Shown here one piece after another: positions 53,105-64,000 of a stretch of DNA of 64,000 nt. Numbering within the stretch: position 1 is the first letter of the stretch; each line of letters starts with the position of its first letter. The notes under the pieces were generated by a model. It worked only from the letters and a program-made list of their open reading frames with translations. It was not told the DNA's origin and did no database searches. The translations under genes and the position numbers were made by a program. This stretch comes from Balaenoptera acutorostrata. Taxonomy: Eukaryota; Chordata; Mammalia; Artiodactyla; Balaenopteridae. The DNA lies in the NCBI RefSeq assembly GCF_949987535.1, contig NW_026645884.1:62001-126000 (forward strand). The letters are read 5' to 3'.

Positions 53105-55050
53105 AATATTCCATGACACATTTTGTCACAATACTCCATGACCACTGTCATCACAGAGTTCTCTGCCCATATCATCACAATGTTCCTTGTCACCTTTAAT
53201 CAAAATGCTCCATGCCCTTTCATCACAATGCTCCAGAAATCTTGTCATCGCAATGTTCCATGACCATGTCATCACAATGGTCCATGGCCCTTGTCAGCAC
53301 AATGCTCGAGAATTCCTGTCATCACAATGTTCCATGACCGTGTCATCACAATGTTACATGACCCTGGTCATCACAGTTCTCCATGACCTTTGTCATCACA
53401 ATGCTCTATGTCGCTTTTCGTCACAATTCTCAATGACCACTTTAATCACTATGCTCACTGACCATTTTCATCATATTTCTCTAGTGTCATTACAATATCC
53501 CATGACCCCTTTCTTCACAATGCTCCATGATGCCTGTCATCACAATGCTCCATGGCTTTTGTTATCACAATGCTCCAGGACCAGTTTCATCACAATTCTC
53601 CATCCCCTTTGTCATCATGGTGCACAATGAAACCTTTCATTAAAATGCTCCATGACACTAGTCATCACAATACTCCATGGCCTTTATCGTCACAATGCTC
53701 CCATGCACTTTTCATCACGATGTTCCATGAATACTTTCATCACATTGCTCCATGACCATTGTCATCACAATAGTCCATACCCTTGTCAACACAATGCTGC
53801 ATAATCCCTGTCATCACAATTCTCCATGACTGCTGTCATCACAATAATCCAGGACAATTTTCTTCACACTGCTTCATGCCCCCAGTCATCACAGTGCTCC
53901 ACGATACCTTTCATCACAATTCCTAGATGATCAATGTCATCACAATGCCCCATGACACTTGTCATCACAATTCGCTATGACCCTTGTCATCACAATACTC
54001 GATGAACCGTGTCATCACAGTGTTCCAGGACACATGTCATCACAATGATCCATGTCTACTTCCATCACAATGCTCCAATACCCCTGTCATCACAATGCTC
54101 CATGGCCCCTGTTATCATATTGCTCCATGATCTCTTTCATCACAATGCTCCATGACCACTGTCATCACCATGCCTCATAACGGCTCTCATCTCAATGCTC
54201 CATGGCCCCTTTCATCACAATGCTCCATGAACCCTGTCATCACAATGTACCCTGCCCTTTTCATCACAAAGCTCCGTGGGCCCTGTCATCACAATGCTCC
54301 ATGCCCTGGTCATCAAAATGCTCCAGAACTCTTGTCATCATAATGCTCCATGCCAATGTCATCAAAATGCCCCATGACACTTGTCATCACAATGCTCCAT
54401 GGCCTTTGTCATCACAATGTTCCATGGCCCCTGTCATCACAGTGCCCCATGATACCTTTCATCGCAAATCTAGATGACCACTGTCATCACAATGCCCCAT
54501 GACAGATGTCATCACAATTCGCCATGGTCCTTGTCATCACAATGCTCCATGAACCGTGTCATCACAAGGTTCCAGGACACTTGTCATCACAATGATCCAA
54601 GATCACATTCATAACAGTGCTCCATGAACCCTGTCATCTCAATGCTCCATAGCCTTTGTATTCACAATGTTCCATGGCCCCTGTAATCACAGTGCTCCAT
54701 GACCCTTTTCATCACAATGCTCCAAGACCGCTCTCAACACAATGCCCCATGACGCCTGACATCACAAATCTCCATAGCCTCTCTTACCAAAAAGCTCCAT
54801 GATCGCTGTCAGCAGAATGTTCCATGACACTTTTCGTCACAATACTGCATGACCACTGTCATCACAGAGTTCTCTGCCCATTTCATCACAATGTTCCTTG
54901 TCACCTTTAATCAAAATGCTCCATGCCCTTTCATCACAATGCTCCAGAAATATTTTTCATCGCAATGTTCCTTGACTGTGTCATCACAATGCTCCATGGC
55001 CGTCATCATCACAATGCTCCAGAATTCTTGTCATCACAATGTTCCATGAC
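52545..55050 (+). repeat. Tandem higher-order duplication, left copy (offset 2,696 bp)
   Basis: One complete S-E-M-D unit matches 55,241-57,746 at a constant 2,696 bp, including the private CTTCACACTGCTTC variant near 53,862. Confidence 0.85.
53105..54916 (+). repeat. E-M-D module, beta type
   Basis: TCATGGTGCAC at 53,617, CTTCATGCCCCC. Private TTTTCTTCACACTG is shared only with the next module. Confidence 0.86.
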
Positions 55051-55799
55051 CATGTCATCACAATGCTCCATGGCCCTTGTCAGCACAATGCTCCGGAATT
55101 CTTGTCATCACAATGTTCCATGACCGTATCCTCACAATGCTCCATGGCCCTTGTCAGCACAATGCTCCAGAATTCTTCTCATGACAATTTTCCATGACCG
55201 TGTCATCACAATGCTCCATGGCCCTTGTCATCGCAATGCTGCAGAATTCTTGTCATCACAATGTTCCATGACCATGTCTTCACAATGCTCCATGGCCCTT
55301 GTCATCATAATGCTCCAGAATTCTTGTCATTACTATATTCCATGAATGTGTCATCACAATGCTCTATGGCGCTTGTCATCAGAATGCTCCAGAAATCTTG
55401 TCATCACAATGTTCCATGGCCGTGTCATCACAATGCTCCATGGCCCTTGTCATCATAATGCTCCAGAATTCTTGTCATTACTATATTCCATGTACGTGTC
55501 ATCACAATGCTCTATGGCGCTTGTCATCATAATGCTCCAGAATTCTTGTCATCACAATGTTCCATGACCGTATCATCACAATGCTCCATGGCCCTTGTCA
55601 GCACAATGCTCCAGAATTCTTCTCATCACAATTTTCCATGACCGTGTCATCACAATGCTCCATGGCCCTTGTCATCACAATGTTCCATACCGTGTCATCA
55701 CAATGCTCCATGGCCATTGTCATCACAATGCTCCCGAATTCTTGTCATCACAATGTTCCATGGCCCTGTCATCACAATGCTCCATGGCCCTTGTCAGCA
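54917..55799 (+). repeat. S block, beta-following type
   Basis: About 12 units. It starts as beta-following (CAGAAATATTTTTC) and changes near 55,100 to units of the kind seen at 52,340 (GACCGTATCCTCAC), a likely exchange point. Confidence 0.83.
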
Positions 55800-57746
55800 C
55801 AATATTCCATGACACATTTTGTCACAATACTCCATGACCACTGTCATCACAGAGTTCTCTGCCCATATCATCACAATGTTCCTTGTCACCTTTAATCAAA
55901 ATGCTCCATGCCCTTTCATCACAATGCTCCAGAAATCTTGTCATCACAATGTTCCATGACCATGTCATCACAATGGTCCATGGCCCTTGTCAGCACAATG
56001 CTCGAGAATTCCTGTCATCACAATGTTCCATGACCGTGTCATCACAATGTTACATGACCCTGGTCATCACAGTTCTCCATGACCTTTGTCATCACAATGC
56101 TCTATGTCGCTTTTCATCACAATTCTCAATGACCACTTTAATCACTATGCTCACTGACCATTTTCATCATATTTCTCTAGTGTCATTACAATATCCCATG
56201 ACCCCTTTCTTCACAATGCTCCATGATGCCTGTCATCACAATGCTCCATGGCTTTTGTTATCACAATGCTCCAGGACCAGTTTCATCACAATTCTCCATC
56301 CCCTTTGTCATCATGGTGCACAATGAAACCTTTCATTAAAATGCTCCATGACACTAGTCATCACAATACTCCATGGCCTTTATCGTCACAATGCTCCCAT
56401 GCACTTTTCATCACGATGTTCCATGAATACTTTCATCACATTGCTCCATGACCATTGTCATCACAATAGTCCATACCCTTGTCAACACAATGCTGCATAA
56501 TCCCTGTCATCACAATTCTCCATGACTGCTGTCATCACAATAATCCAGGACAATTTTCTTCACACTGCTTCATGCCCCCAGTCATCACAGTGCTCCACGA
56601 TACCTTTCATCACAATTCCTAGATGATCAATGTCATCACAATGCCCCATGACACTTGTCATCACAATTCGCTATGACCCTTGTCATCACAATACTCGATG
56701 AACCGTGTCATCACAGTGTTCCAGGACACATGTCATCACAATGATCCATGTCTACTTCCATCACAATGCTCCAATACCCCTGTCATCACAATGCTCCATG
56801 GCCCCTGTTATCATATTGCTCCATGATCTCTTTCATCACAATGCTCCATGACCACTGTCATCACCATGCCTCATAACGGCTCTCATCTCAATGCTCCATG
56901 GCCCCTTTCATCACAATGCTCCATGAACCCTGTCATCACAATGTACCCTGCCCTTTTCATCACAAAGCTCCGTGGGCCCTGTCATCACAATGCTCCATGC
57001 CCTGGTCATCAAAATGCTCCAGAACTCTTGTCATCATAATGCTCCATGCCAATGTCATCAAAATGCCCCATGACACTTGTCATCACAATGCTCCATGGCC
57101 TTTGTCATCACAATGTTCCATGGCCCCTGTCATCACAGTGCCCCATGATACCTTTCATCGCAAATCTAGATGACCACTGTCATCACAATGCCCCATGACA
57201 GATGTCATCACAATTCGCCATGGTCCTTGTCATCACAATGCTCCATGAACCGTGTCATCACAAGGTTCCAGGACACTTGTCATCACAATGATCCAAGATC
57301 ACATTCATAACAGTGCTCCATGAACCCTGTCATCTCAATGCTCCATAGCCTTTGTATTCACAATGTTCCATGGCCCCTGTAATCACAGTGCTCCATGACC
57401 CTTTTCATCACAATGCTCCAAGACCGCTCTCAACACAATGCCCCATGACGCCTGACATCACAAATCTCCATAGCCTCTCTTACCAAAAAGCTCCATGATC
57501 GCTGTCAGCAGAATGTTCCATGACACTTTTCGTCACAATACTGCATGACCACTGTCATCACAGAGTTCTCTGCCCATTTCATCACAATGTTCCTTGTCAC
57601 CTTTAATCAAAATGCTCCATGCCCTTTCATCACAATGCTCCAGAAATATTTTTCATCGCAATGTTCCTTGACTGTGTCATCACAATGCTCCATGGCCGTC
57701 ATCATCACAATGCTCCAGAATTCTTGTCATCACAATGTTCCATGAC
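55241..57746 (+). repeat. Tandem higher-order duplication, right copy (offset 2,696 bp)
   Basis: Second copy of 52,545-55,050. It breaks the alpha-beta alternation by placing two beta units side by side. Confidence 0.85.
55800..57610 (+). repeat. E-M-D module, beta type
   Basis: Near copy of 53,105-54,916. One difference is GTCATCACAATG at 55,940 where other copies read GTCATCGCAATG. Confidence 0.86.
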
Positions 57747-59299
57747 CGTGTCATCACAATGCTCCATGGCCCTTGTCAGCACAATGCTCCGGAATTCTTC
57801 TCATCACATTGTTCCATGACCGTGTCATCACAATGCTCCATGGCCCTTTTCAGCACAATGCTCCATAATTCCTGTCATCAGAATGTTCCATGATCGTGTC
57901 ATCACAATGCTCCATGGCCCTTGTCATCACAATGCTCCAGAATTCTTGTCATCACAATGTTCCATACCGTGTCATCACAATGCTCCATGGCCATTGTCAT
58001 CACAATGCTCCAGAATTCTTGTCATCACAATGTTCCAGGGCCGTGTCATCACAATGCTCCATGGCCCTTGTCATCACAAGGCTCCAGAATTCTTGTCAAC
58101 ACAATGTTCCATACCGTGTCATCACAATGCTCCATGGCCATTGTCATCACAATGCTCCAGAATTCTTGTCATCACAATGTTCCAGGGCCGTGTCATCACA
58201 ATGCTCCATAGCCCTTGTCATCACAAGGCTCCAGAATTCTTGTCATCACAATGTTCCATGGCCGTGTCATCACAATGCTCCATGGCCCTTGTCATGACAA
58301 TGCTCCAGAATTCTTCTCATCACTATGTTCCATGACCGTGTCATCACAATGCTCCATGGCCATTGTCATCACAATGCTCCAGAATTCTTGTCATCACAAT
58401 GTTCCATGGCCGTGTCATCACAATGCTCCATGGCCCTTGTCATCATAATGCTCCAGAATACTTGTCATCACAATGTTCCATGACCGTATCATCACAATGC
58501 TCCATGGCCATTGTCAGCACAATGCTCCAAAATCCTTCTCATCACAATGCTCCATGACCGTGTCATCACAATGCTCCATGGCCCTTGTCATCACAATCCT
58601 CCAGAATTCTTGTCATCACAATGTTCCATGACCGTGTCATCACAATGCTCCATGGCCCTTGTCATGACAATGCTCCAGAATTCTTCTCATCACAATGTTC
58701 CATGACCGTGTCATCACAATGCTCCATGGCCATTGTCATCACAATGCTCCAGAATTCTTGTCAACACAATGTTCCATGGCCGTGTCATCACAATGCTCCA
58801 TGGCCCTTGTCATCATAATGCTCCAGAATTGTTGTCATCACAATGTTCCATGACTGTGTCATCACAATGCTCCATGGCCCTTGTCATGACAATGCTCCAG
58901 AATTCTTGTCATCAAAATGTTCCATGACCGTGTCATCACAATGCTCCATGACCCTTGTCATCACAATGCTCCAGAATTCTTGTCATCACAATGTTCCATG
59001 ACCATGTCATCACAATGGTCCATGGCCCTTGTCAGCACAACGCTCCAGAATTCTTCTCATGACAATGTTCCATGACCGTGTCATCACAATGCTCCATGGC
59101 CCTTGTCATCGCAATGCTGCAGAATTCTTGTCATCACAATGTTCCATGACCGTGTCATCACAATGCTCCATGACCCTTGTCATCACAATGCTCCAGAATT
59201 ATTGTCATCACAATGTTCCATGACCATGTCATCACAATGGTCCATGGCCCTAGTCAGCACAATGCTCCAGAATTCTTGTCATCACAATGTTCCATGAGC
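57611..59299 (+). repeat. S block
   Basis: About 23 units. The first 0.65 kb is beta-following type like 49,131; from about 58,225 it follows the type found at 60,974. Confidence 0.85.
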
Positions 59300-60600
59300 G
59301 TGTCATCACAATGCTACATGACCCTGGTCATCACAGTTCTCCATAACCTTTGTCATCACAATGCTCTATGTCGCTTTTCATCACAATTCTCAATGACCAC
59401 TTTAATCACTAGGCTCGCTGACCATTTTCATCATATTTCTCTATTGTCATTACAATACCCCATGACCCTTTTCTTCACAATGTGCTCCATGATGCCTGTC
59501 ATCACATTGCTCCATGGCTTTTGTTATCACAATGCTCCAGGACCAGTTTCATCACAATTCTCCATCCCCTTTGTCATCATGGTGCACAATGAAACCTTTC
59601 ATTAAAATGCTGCATAACACTAGTCATCACAATACTCCATGGCCTTTATCGTCACAATGCTCCCATGCACTTTTCATCACGATGTTCCATGAATACTTTC
59701 ATCACATTGCTCCATGACCATTGACATCACAATAGTCCATACCCTTGTCAACACAATGCTGCATAATCCCTGTCATCACAATTCTCCATGACTGCTGTCA
59801 TCACAATAATCCAGGACAATTTTCATCACAGTGCTTCATGCCCCCAGTCATCACAGTGCTCCATGATACCTTTCATCACAATTCCTAGATGATCAATGTC
59901 ATCACAATGCCCCATGACACTTGTCATCACAATTCGCTATGACCCTTGTCATCACAATACTCGATGAACCGTGTCATCACAGTGTTCCAGGACACATGTC
60001 ATCACAACGATCCATGTCTACTTCCATCACAATGCTCCAATACCCCTGTCATCACAATGCTCCATGGCCCCTGTTATCATATTACTCCATGATCTCTTTC
60101 ATCACAATGCTCCATGACCACTGTCATCACCATGCCTCATAACGGCTCTCATCTCAATGCTCCCTGGCCCCTTTCATCACAATGCTCCATGAACCCTGTC
60201 ATCACAATGTACCCTGCCCTTTTCATCACAAAGCTCCGTGTGCCCTGTCATCACAATGCTCCATGCCCTTGTCATCAACATGCTCCAGAACTCTTGTCAT
60301 CATAATGCTCCATGCCAATGTCATCAAAATGCCCCATGACACTTGTCATCACAATGCTCCATGGCCTTTGTCATCACAATGTTCCATGGCCCCTGTTATC
60401 ACAGTGCTCCATGATACCTTTCATCGCAAATCTAGATGACCACTGTCATCACAATGCCCCATGACAGATGTCATCACAATTTGCCATGGTCCTTGTCATC
60501 ACAATGCTCCATGAACCGTGTCATCACAAGGTTCCAGGACACTTGTCATCACAATGATCCAAGATCACATTCATCACAGTGCTCCATGAACCCTGTCATC
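58225..60600 (+). repeat. Tandem higher-order duplication, left copy (offset 2,749 bp)
   Basis: Matches 60,974-63,349 unit by unit. Shared private forms include CTCCAAAATCCTTC, CACAATCCTCC and GAATTGTTG. Differences include CTGCATAACAC near 59,610 and GTGTGCCC near 60,238. Confidence 0.85.
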
Positions 60601-60880
60601 TCAATGCTCCATAGCCTTTGAATTCACAATGCTCCATGGCCCCTGTAATCACAATGCTCCATGACGCCTTTCATCACAATGCTCCAAGACCGCTGTCAAC
60701 ACAATGCCCCATGATGCCTGCCATCACAAATCTTCATGGCCGCTCTTACCAAAGAGCTCCATGATCCCTGTCAGCACAATGTTCCATGACAGTTTTCGTC
60801 ACAATACTCCATGTCATGTCTCATCACAGAGTTCTCTGCCCATATCATCACAATGTTCCTTGTCACCGGTAATCACAATG
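59300..60880 (+). repeat. M-D module, beta-like, domain I style
   Basis: No E module. M has ACTAGGCTCGC like 1,485. D ends CACCGGTAATCAC and the 60,704-60,800 stretch matches 5,144-5,240, so this unit belongs to the domain I family. Confidence 0.85.
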
Positions 60881-62049
60881 CTCCATACCCTTTCACCACA
60901 ATGCTCCAGAAACCTTGTCATCGCAATGTTCCTTGACCGTGTCATCACAATTCTCCATGAACCTTGTCATCACAATTCTCCAGAATTCTTGTCATCACAA
61001 TGTTCCATGGCCGTGTCATCACAATGCTCCATGGCCCTTGTCATGACAATGCTCCAGAATTCTTCTCATCACTATGTTCCATGACCGTGTCATCACAATG
61101 CTCCATGGCCATTGTCATCACAATGCTCCAGAATTCTTGTCATCACAATGTTCCATGGCCGTGTCATCACAATGCTCCATGGCCCTTGTCATCATAATGC
61201 TCCAGAATACTTGTCATCACAATGTTCCATGACCGTATCATCACAATGCTCCATGGCCATTGTCAGCACAATGCTCCAAAATCCTTCTCATCACAATGCT
61301 CCATGACCGTGTCATCACAATGCTCCATGGCCCTTGTCATCACAATCCTCCAGAATTCTTGTCATCACAATGTTCCATGACCGTGTCATCACAATGCTCC
61401 ATGGCCCTTGTCATGACAATGCTCCAGAATTCTTCTCATCACAATGTTCCATGACCGTGTCATCACAATGCTCCATGGCCATTGTCATCACAATGCTCCA
61501 GAATTCTTGTCAACACAATGTTCCATGGCCGTGTCATCACAATGCTCCATGGCCCTTGTCATCATAATGCTCCAGAATTGTTGTCATCACAATGTTCCAT
61601 GACCGTGTCATCACAATGCTCCATGGCCCTTGTCATGACAATGCTCCAGAATTCTTGTCATCAAAATGTTCCATGACCGTGTCATCACAATGCTCCATGA
61701 CCCTTGTCATCACAATGCTCCAGAATTCTTGTCATCACAATGTTCCATGACCATGTCATCACAATGGTCCATGGCCCTTGTCAGCACAACGCTCCAGAAT
61801 TCTTCTCATGACAATGTTCCATGACCGTGTCATCACAATGCTCCATGGCCCTTGTCATCGCAATGCTGCAGAATTCTTGTCATCACAATGTTCCATGACC
61901 GTGTCATCACAATGCTCCATGACCCTTGTCATCACAATGCTCCAGAATTATTGTCATCACAATGTTCCATGACCATGTCATCACAATGGTCCATGGCCCT
62001 AGTCAGCACAATGCTCCAGAATTCTTGTCATCACAATGTTCCATGAGCG
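60881..62049 (+). repeat. S block
   Basis: About 16 units. It starts with the AATTCTCCATGAACC pair also seen at 3,110 and 5,390, which marks S blocks after domain I-type D modules. Confidence 0.85.
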
Positions 62050-63349
62050 TGTCATCACAATGCTACATGACCCTGGTCATCACAGTTCTCCATAACCTTT
62101 GTCATCACAATGCTCTATGTCGCTTTTCATCACAATTCTCAATGACCACTTTAATCACTAGGCTCGCTGACCATTTTCATCATATTTCTCTATTGTCATT
62201 ACAATACCCCATGACCCTTTTCTTCACAATGTGCTCCATGATGCCTGTCATCACAATGCTCCATGGCTTTTGTTATCACAATGCTCCAGGACCAGTTTCA
62301 TCACAATTCTCCATCCCCTTTGTCATCATGGTGCACAATGAAACCTTTCATTAAAATGCTCCATGACACTAGTCATCACAATACTCCATGGCCTTTATTG
62401 TCACAATGCTCCCATGCACTTTTCATCACGATGTTCCATGAATACTTTCATCACATTGCTCCATGACCATTGTCATCACAATAGTCCATACCCTTGTCAA
62501 CACAATGCTGCATAATCCCTGTCATCACAATTCTCCATGACTGCTGTCATCACAATAATCCAGGACAATTTTCCTCACAGTGCTTCATGCCCCCAGTCAT
62601 CACAGTGCTCCACGATACCTTTCATCACAATTCCTAGATGATCAATGTCATCACAATGCCCCATGACACTTGTCATCACAATTCGCTATGACCTTTGTCA
62701 TCACAATACTCGATGAACCGTGTCATCACAGTGTTCCAGGACACATGTCATCACAATGATCCATGTCTACTTCCATCACTATGATCCAATACCCCTGTCA
62801 TCACAATGCTCCATGGCCCCTGTTATCATATTGCTCCATGATCTCTTTCATCACAATGCTCCATGACCACTGTCATCACCATGCCTCATAACGGCTCTCA
62901 TCTCAATGCTCCATGGCCCCTTTCATCACAATGCTCCATGAACCCTGTCATCACAATGTACCCTGCCCTTTTCATCACAAAGCTCCGTGGGCCCTGTCAT
63001 CACAATGCTCCATGCCCTGGTCATCAAAATGCTCCAGAACTCTTGTCATCATAATGCTCCATGCCAATGTCATCAAAATGCCCCATGACACTTGTCATCA
63101 CAATGCTCCATGGCCTTTGTCATCACAATGTTCCATGGCCCCTGTCATCACAGTGCCCCATGATACCTTTCATCGCAAATCTAGATGACCACTGTCATCA
63201 CAATGCCCCATGACAGATGTCATCACAATTCGCCATGGTCCTTGTCATCACAATGCTCCATGAACCGTGTCATCACAAGGTTCCAGGACACTTGTCATCA
63301 CAATGATCCAAGATCACATTCATAACAGTGCTCCATGAACCCTGTCATC
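60974..63349 (+). repeat. Tandem higher-order duplication, right copy (offset 2,749 bp)
   Basis: Second copy of 58,225-60,600. From 61,878 to 63,321 it also matches 1,290-2,733 at a constant offset of 60,588 bp. Confidence 0.85.
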
Positions 63350-63628
63350 TCAATGCTCCATAGCCTTTGTATTCACAATGTTCCATGGCCCCTGTAATCA
63401 CAGTGCTCCATGACCCTTTTCATCACAATGCTCCAAGACCGCTCTCAACACAATGCCCCATGACGCCTGACATCACAAATCTCCATAGCCTCTCTTACCA
63501 AAAAGCTCCATGATCGCTGTCAGCAGAATGTTCCATGACACTTTTCGTCACAATACTGCATGACCACTGTCATCACAGAGTTCTCTGCCCATTTCATCAC
63601 AATGTTCCTTGTCACCTTTAATCAAAAT
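62050..63628 (+). repeat. M-D module, beta-like
   Basis: ACTAGGCTCGC in M and CACTATGATCC in D, as in 1,485-3,040. The right end (CATAACAGTG, CCCATTTC, AATCAAAATG) is beta of domain III, so the module is mixed. Confidence 0.85.
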
Positions 63629-64000
63629 GCTCCATGCCCTTTCATCACAATGCTCCAGAAATATTTTTCATCGCAATGTTCCTTGACTGTGTCATCACAA
63701 TGCTCCATGGCCGTCATCATCACAATGCTCCAGAATTCTTGTCATCACAATGTTCCATGACCGTGTCATCACAATGCTCCATGGCCCTTGTCAGCACAAT
63801 GCTCCGGAATTCTTCTCATCACATTGTTCCATGACCGTGTCATCACAATGCTCCATGGCCCTTTTCAGCACAATGCTCCATAATTCCTGTCATCAGAATG
63901 TTCCATGATCGTGTCATCACAATGCTCCATGGCCCTTGTCATCACAATGCTCCAGAATTCTTGTCATCACAATGTTCCATACCGTGTCATCACAATGCTC
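63629..64000 (+). repeat. S block, runs off the window
   Basis: Beta-following start (CAGAAATATTTTTC) and five units, like 49,131-49,500 and 57,611-57,980. The array continues beyond the window. Confidence 0.85.

Larger units (their letters stand above)
1..64000 (+). repeat. Satellite array of ~25-bp monomers, whole window
   Basis: Every line outside 7,112-7,427 contains recurring copies of the core GTCATCACAATGCTCC (or its GTTCC form), spaced 24-25 nt, each followed by a variable tail of about 9 nt such as ATGGCCCTT, AGAATTCTT or ATGACCGT. All copies run in the same direction; I saw no inverted segment. The written strand has about twice as much C as G in the monomer. The monomers form a homogeneous 74-bp tandem (S), diverged modules (M, D, E) and kilobase higher-order units. 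I do not recognise the satellite by name. Known cetacean satellites would be the first comparison. Confidence 0.97.

Noticed and set aside
1..64000. Hundreds of 60-150 residue plus-strand open frames
   Set aside because: All are translations of the same 25/74-bp repeat in overlapping frames, many start at TTG, they end at the same CCATGACC stop, and they carry no recognisable domain. None is annotated as a gene.
1..64000. CRISPR-like pattern (conserved 16-nt core plus variable ~9-nt tail)
   Set aside because: Tails are short, limited to a small set and recur in fixed order. The SINE shows a mammalian genome, so this is a satellite.
1..64000. Centromeric CENP-B box or telomeric TTAGGG arrays
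   Set aside because: I saw no match to the CENP-B box pattern. CGGG occurs essentially only in the SINE and in one monomer near 6,428 without the TTCG half, and no TTAGGG run is present.
1..64000. ATF4-type or cAMP-response elements in the core
   Set aside because: The core GTGATGAC on the minus strand resembles but does not match the C/EBP-ATF element, and the TGAC/GTCA arms have a 3-4 nt spacer absent from the classical CRE. Only the dyad itself is reported.

Overview
The window is not gene-bearing. Apart from one 316-bp retroposon it is a continuous, head-to-tail satellite array of roughly 25-bp monomers on one strand. Each monomer has a near-constant 16-nt core (GTCATCACAATGCTCC or ...GTTCC) followed by a variable tail of about 9 nt. 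The retroposon at about 7,112-7,427 is a tRNA-derived SINE of the CHR type known from Cetacea, hippopotamus and ruminants. Its head and body read most like cetacean copies, so I infer a whale or dolphin nuclear genome, probably a heterochromatic block (subtelomeric, pericentromeric or interstitial; position not determinable). I do not recognise the satellite by name.

Layout. Three sequence modules recur. 'S' is a homogeneous 74-bp tandem (24+25+25 nt) with one EcoRI site (GAATTC) and one CpG per unit. 'M' is a ~230-bp diverged module carrying the ACCACTTTAATCACT stretch and ending at GGTGCACAATGAAA. 'D' is ~1.3 kb of strongly diverged 25-mers that follows M. A short 'E' module, a copy of the last ~100 bp of D, precedes M in part of the array. 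Domain I (1 to ~9,780) is built mainly of S-M-D units. Domain II (~9,780-24,945) has only S and M, including a 5.3-kb uninterrupted S block. Domain III (~24,945-64,000) has S-E-M-D units of 2.6-3.4 kb. Two D-unit types, alpha and beta, alternate there up to about 54 kb, after which only beta-like units remain.

Large recent duplications overlie this pattern. The region 36,090-49,097 looks like a copy of 19,558-35,346 that lost 2,781 bp by recombination between two M modules. Over about 10.1 kb the two copies keep a constant 13,751-bp offset and I noticed only a handful of base differences. Smaller duplications have offsets of 2,367, 2,696, 2,749, 6,089 and 8,479 bp.

No protein-coding gene, RNA gene, CRISPR array or origin is supported. 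The many short open frames are translations of the same repeat in three frames: 25 nt is 1 modulo 3, so successive monomers rotate through SSQCS, VITMLH and CHHNAP readings. There is therefore no pathway to describe. The biology here is satellite evolution by unequal exchange, and possibly chromatin organisation.
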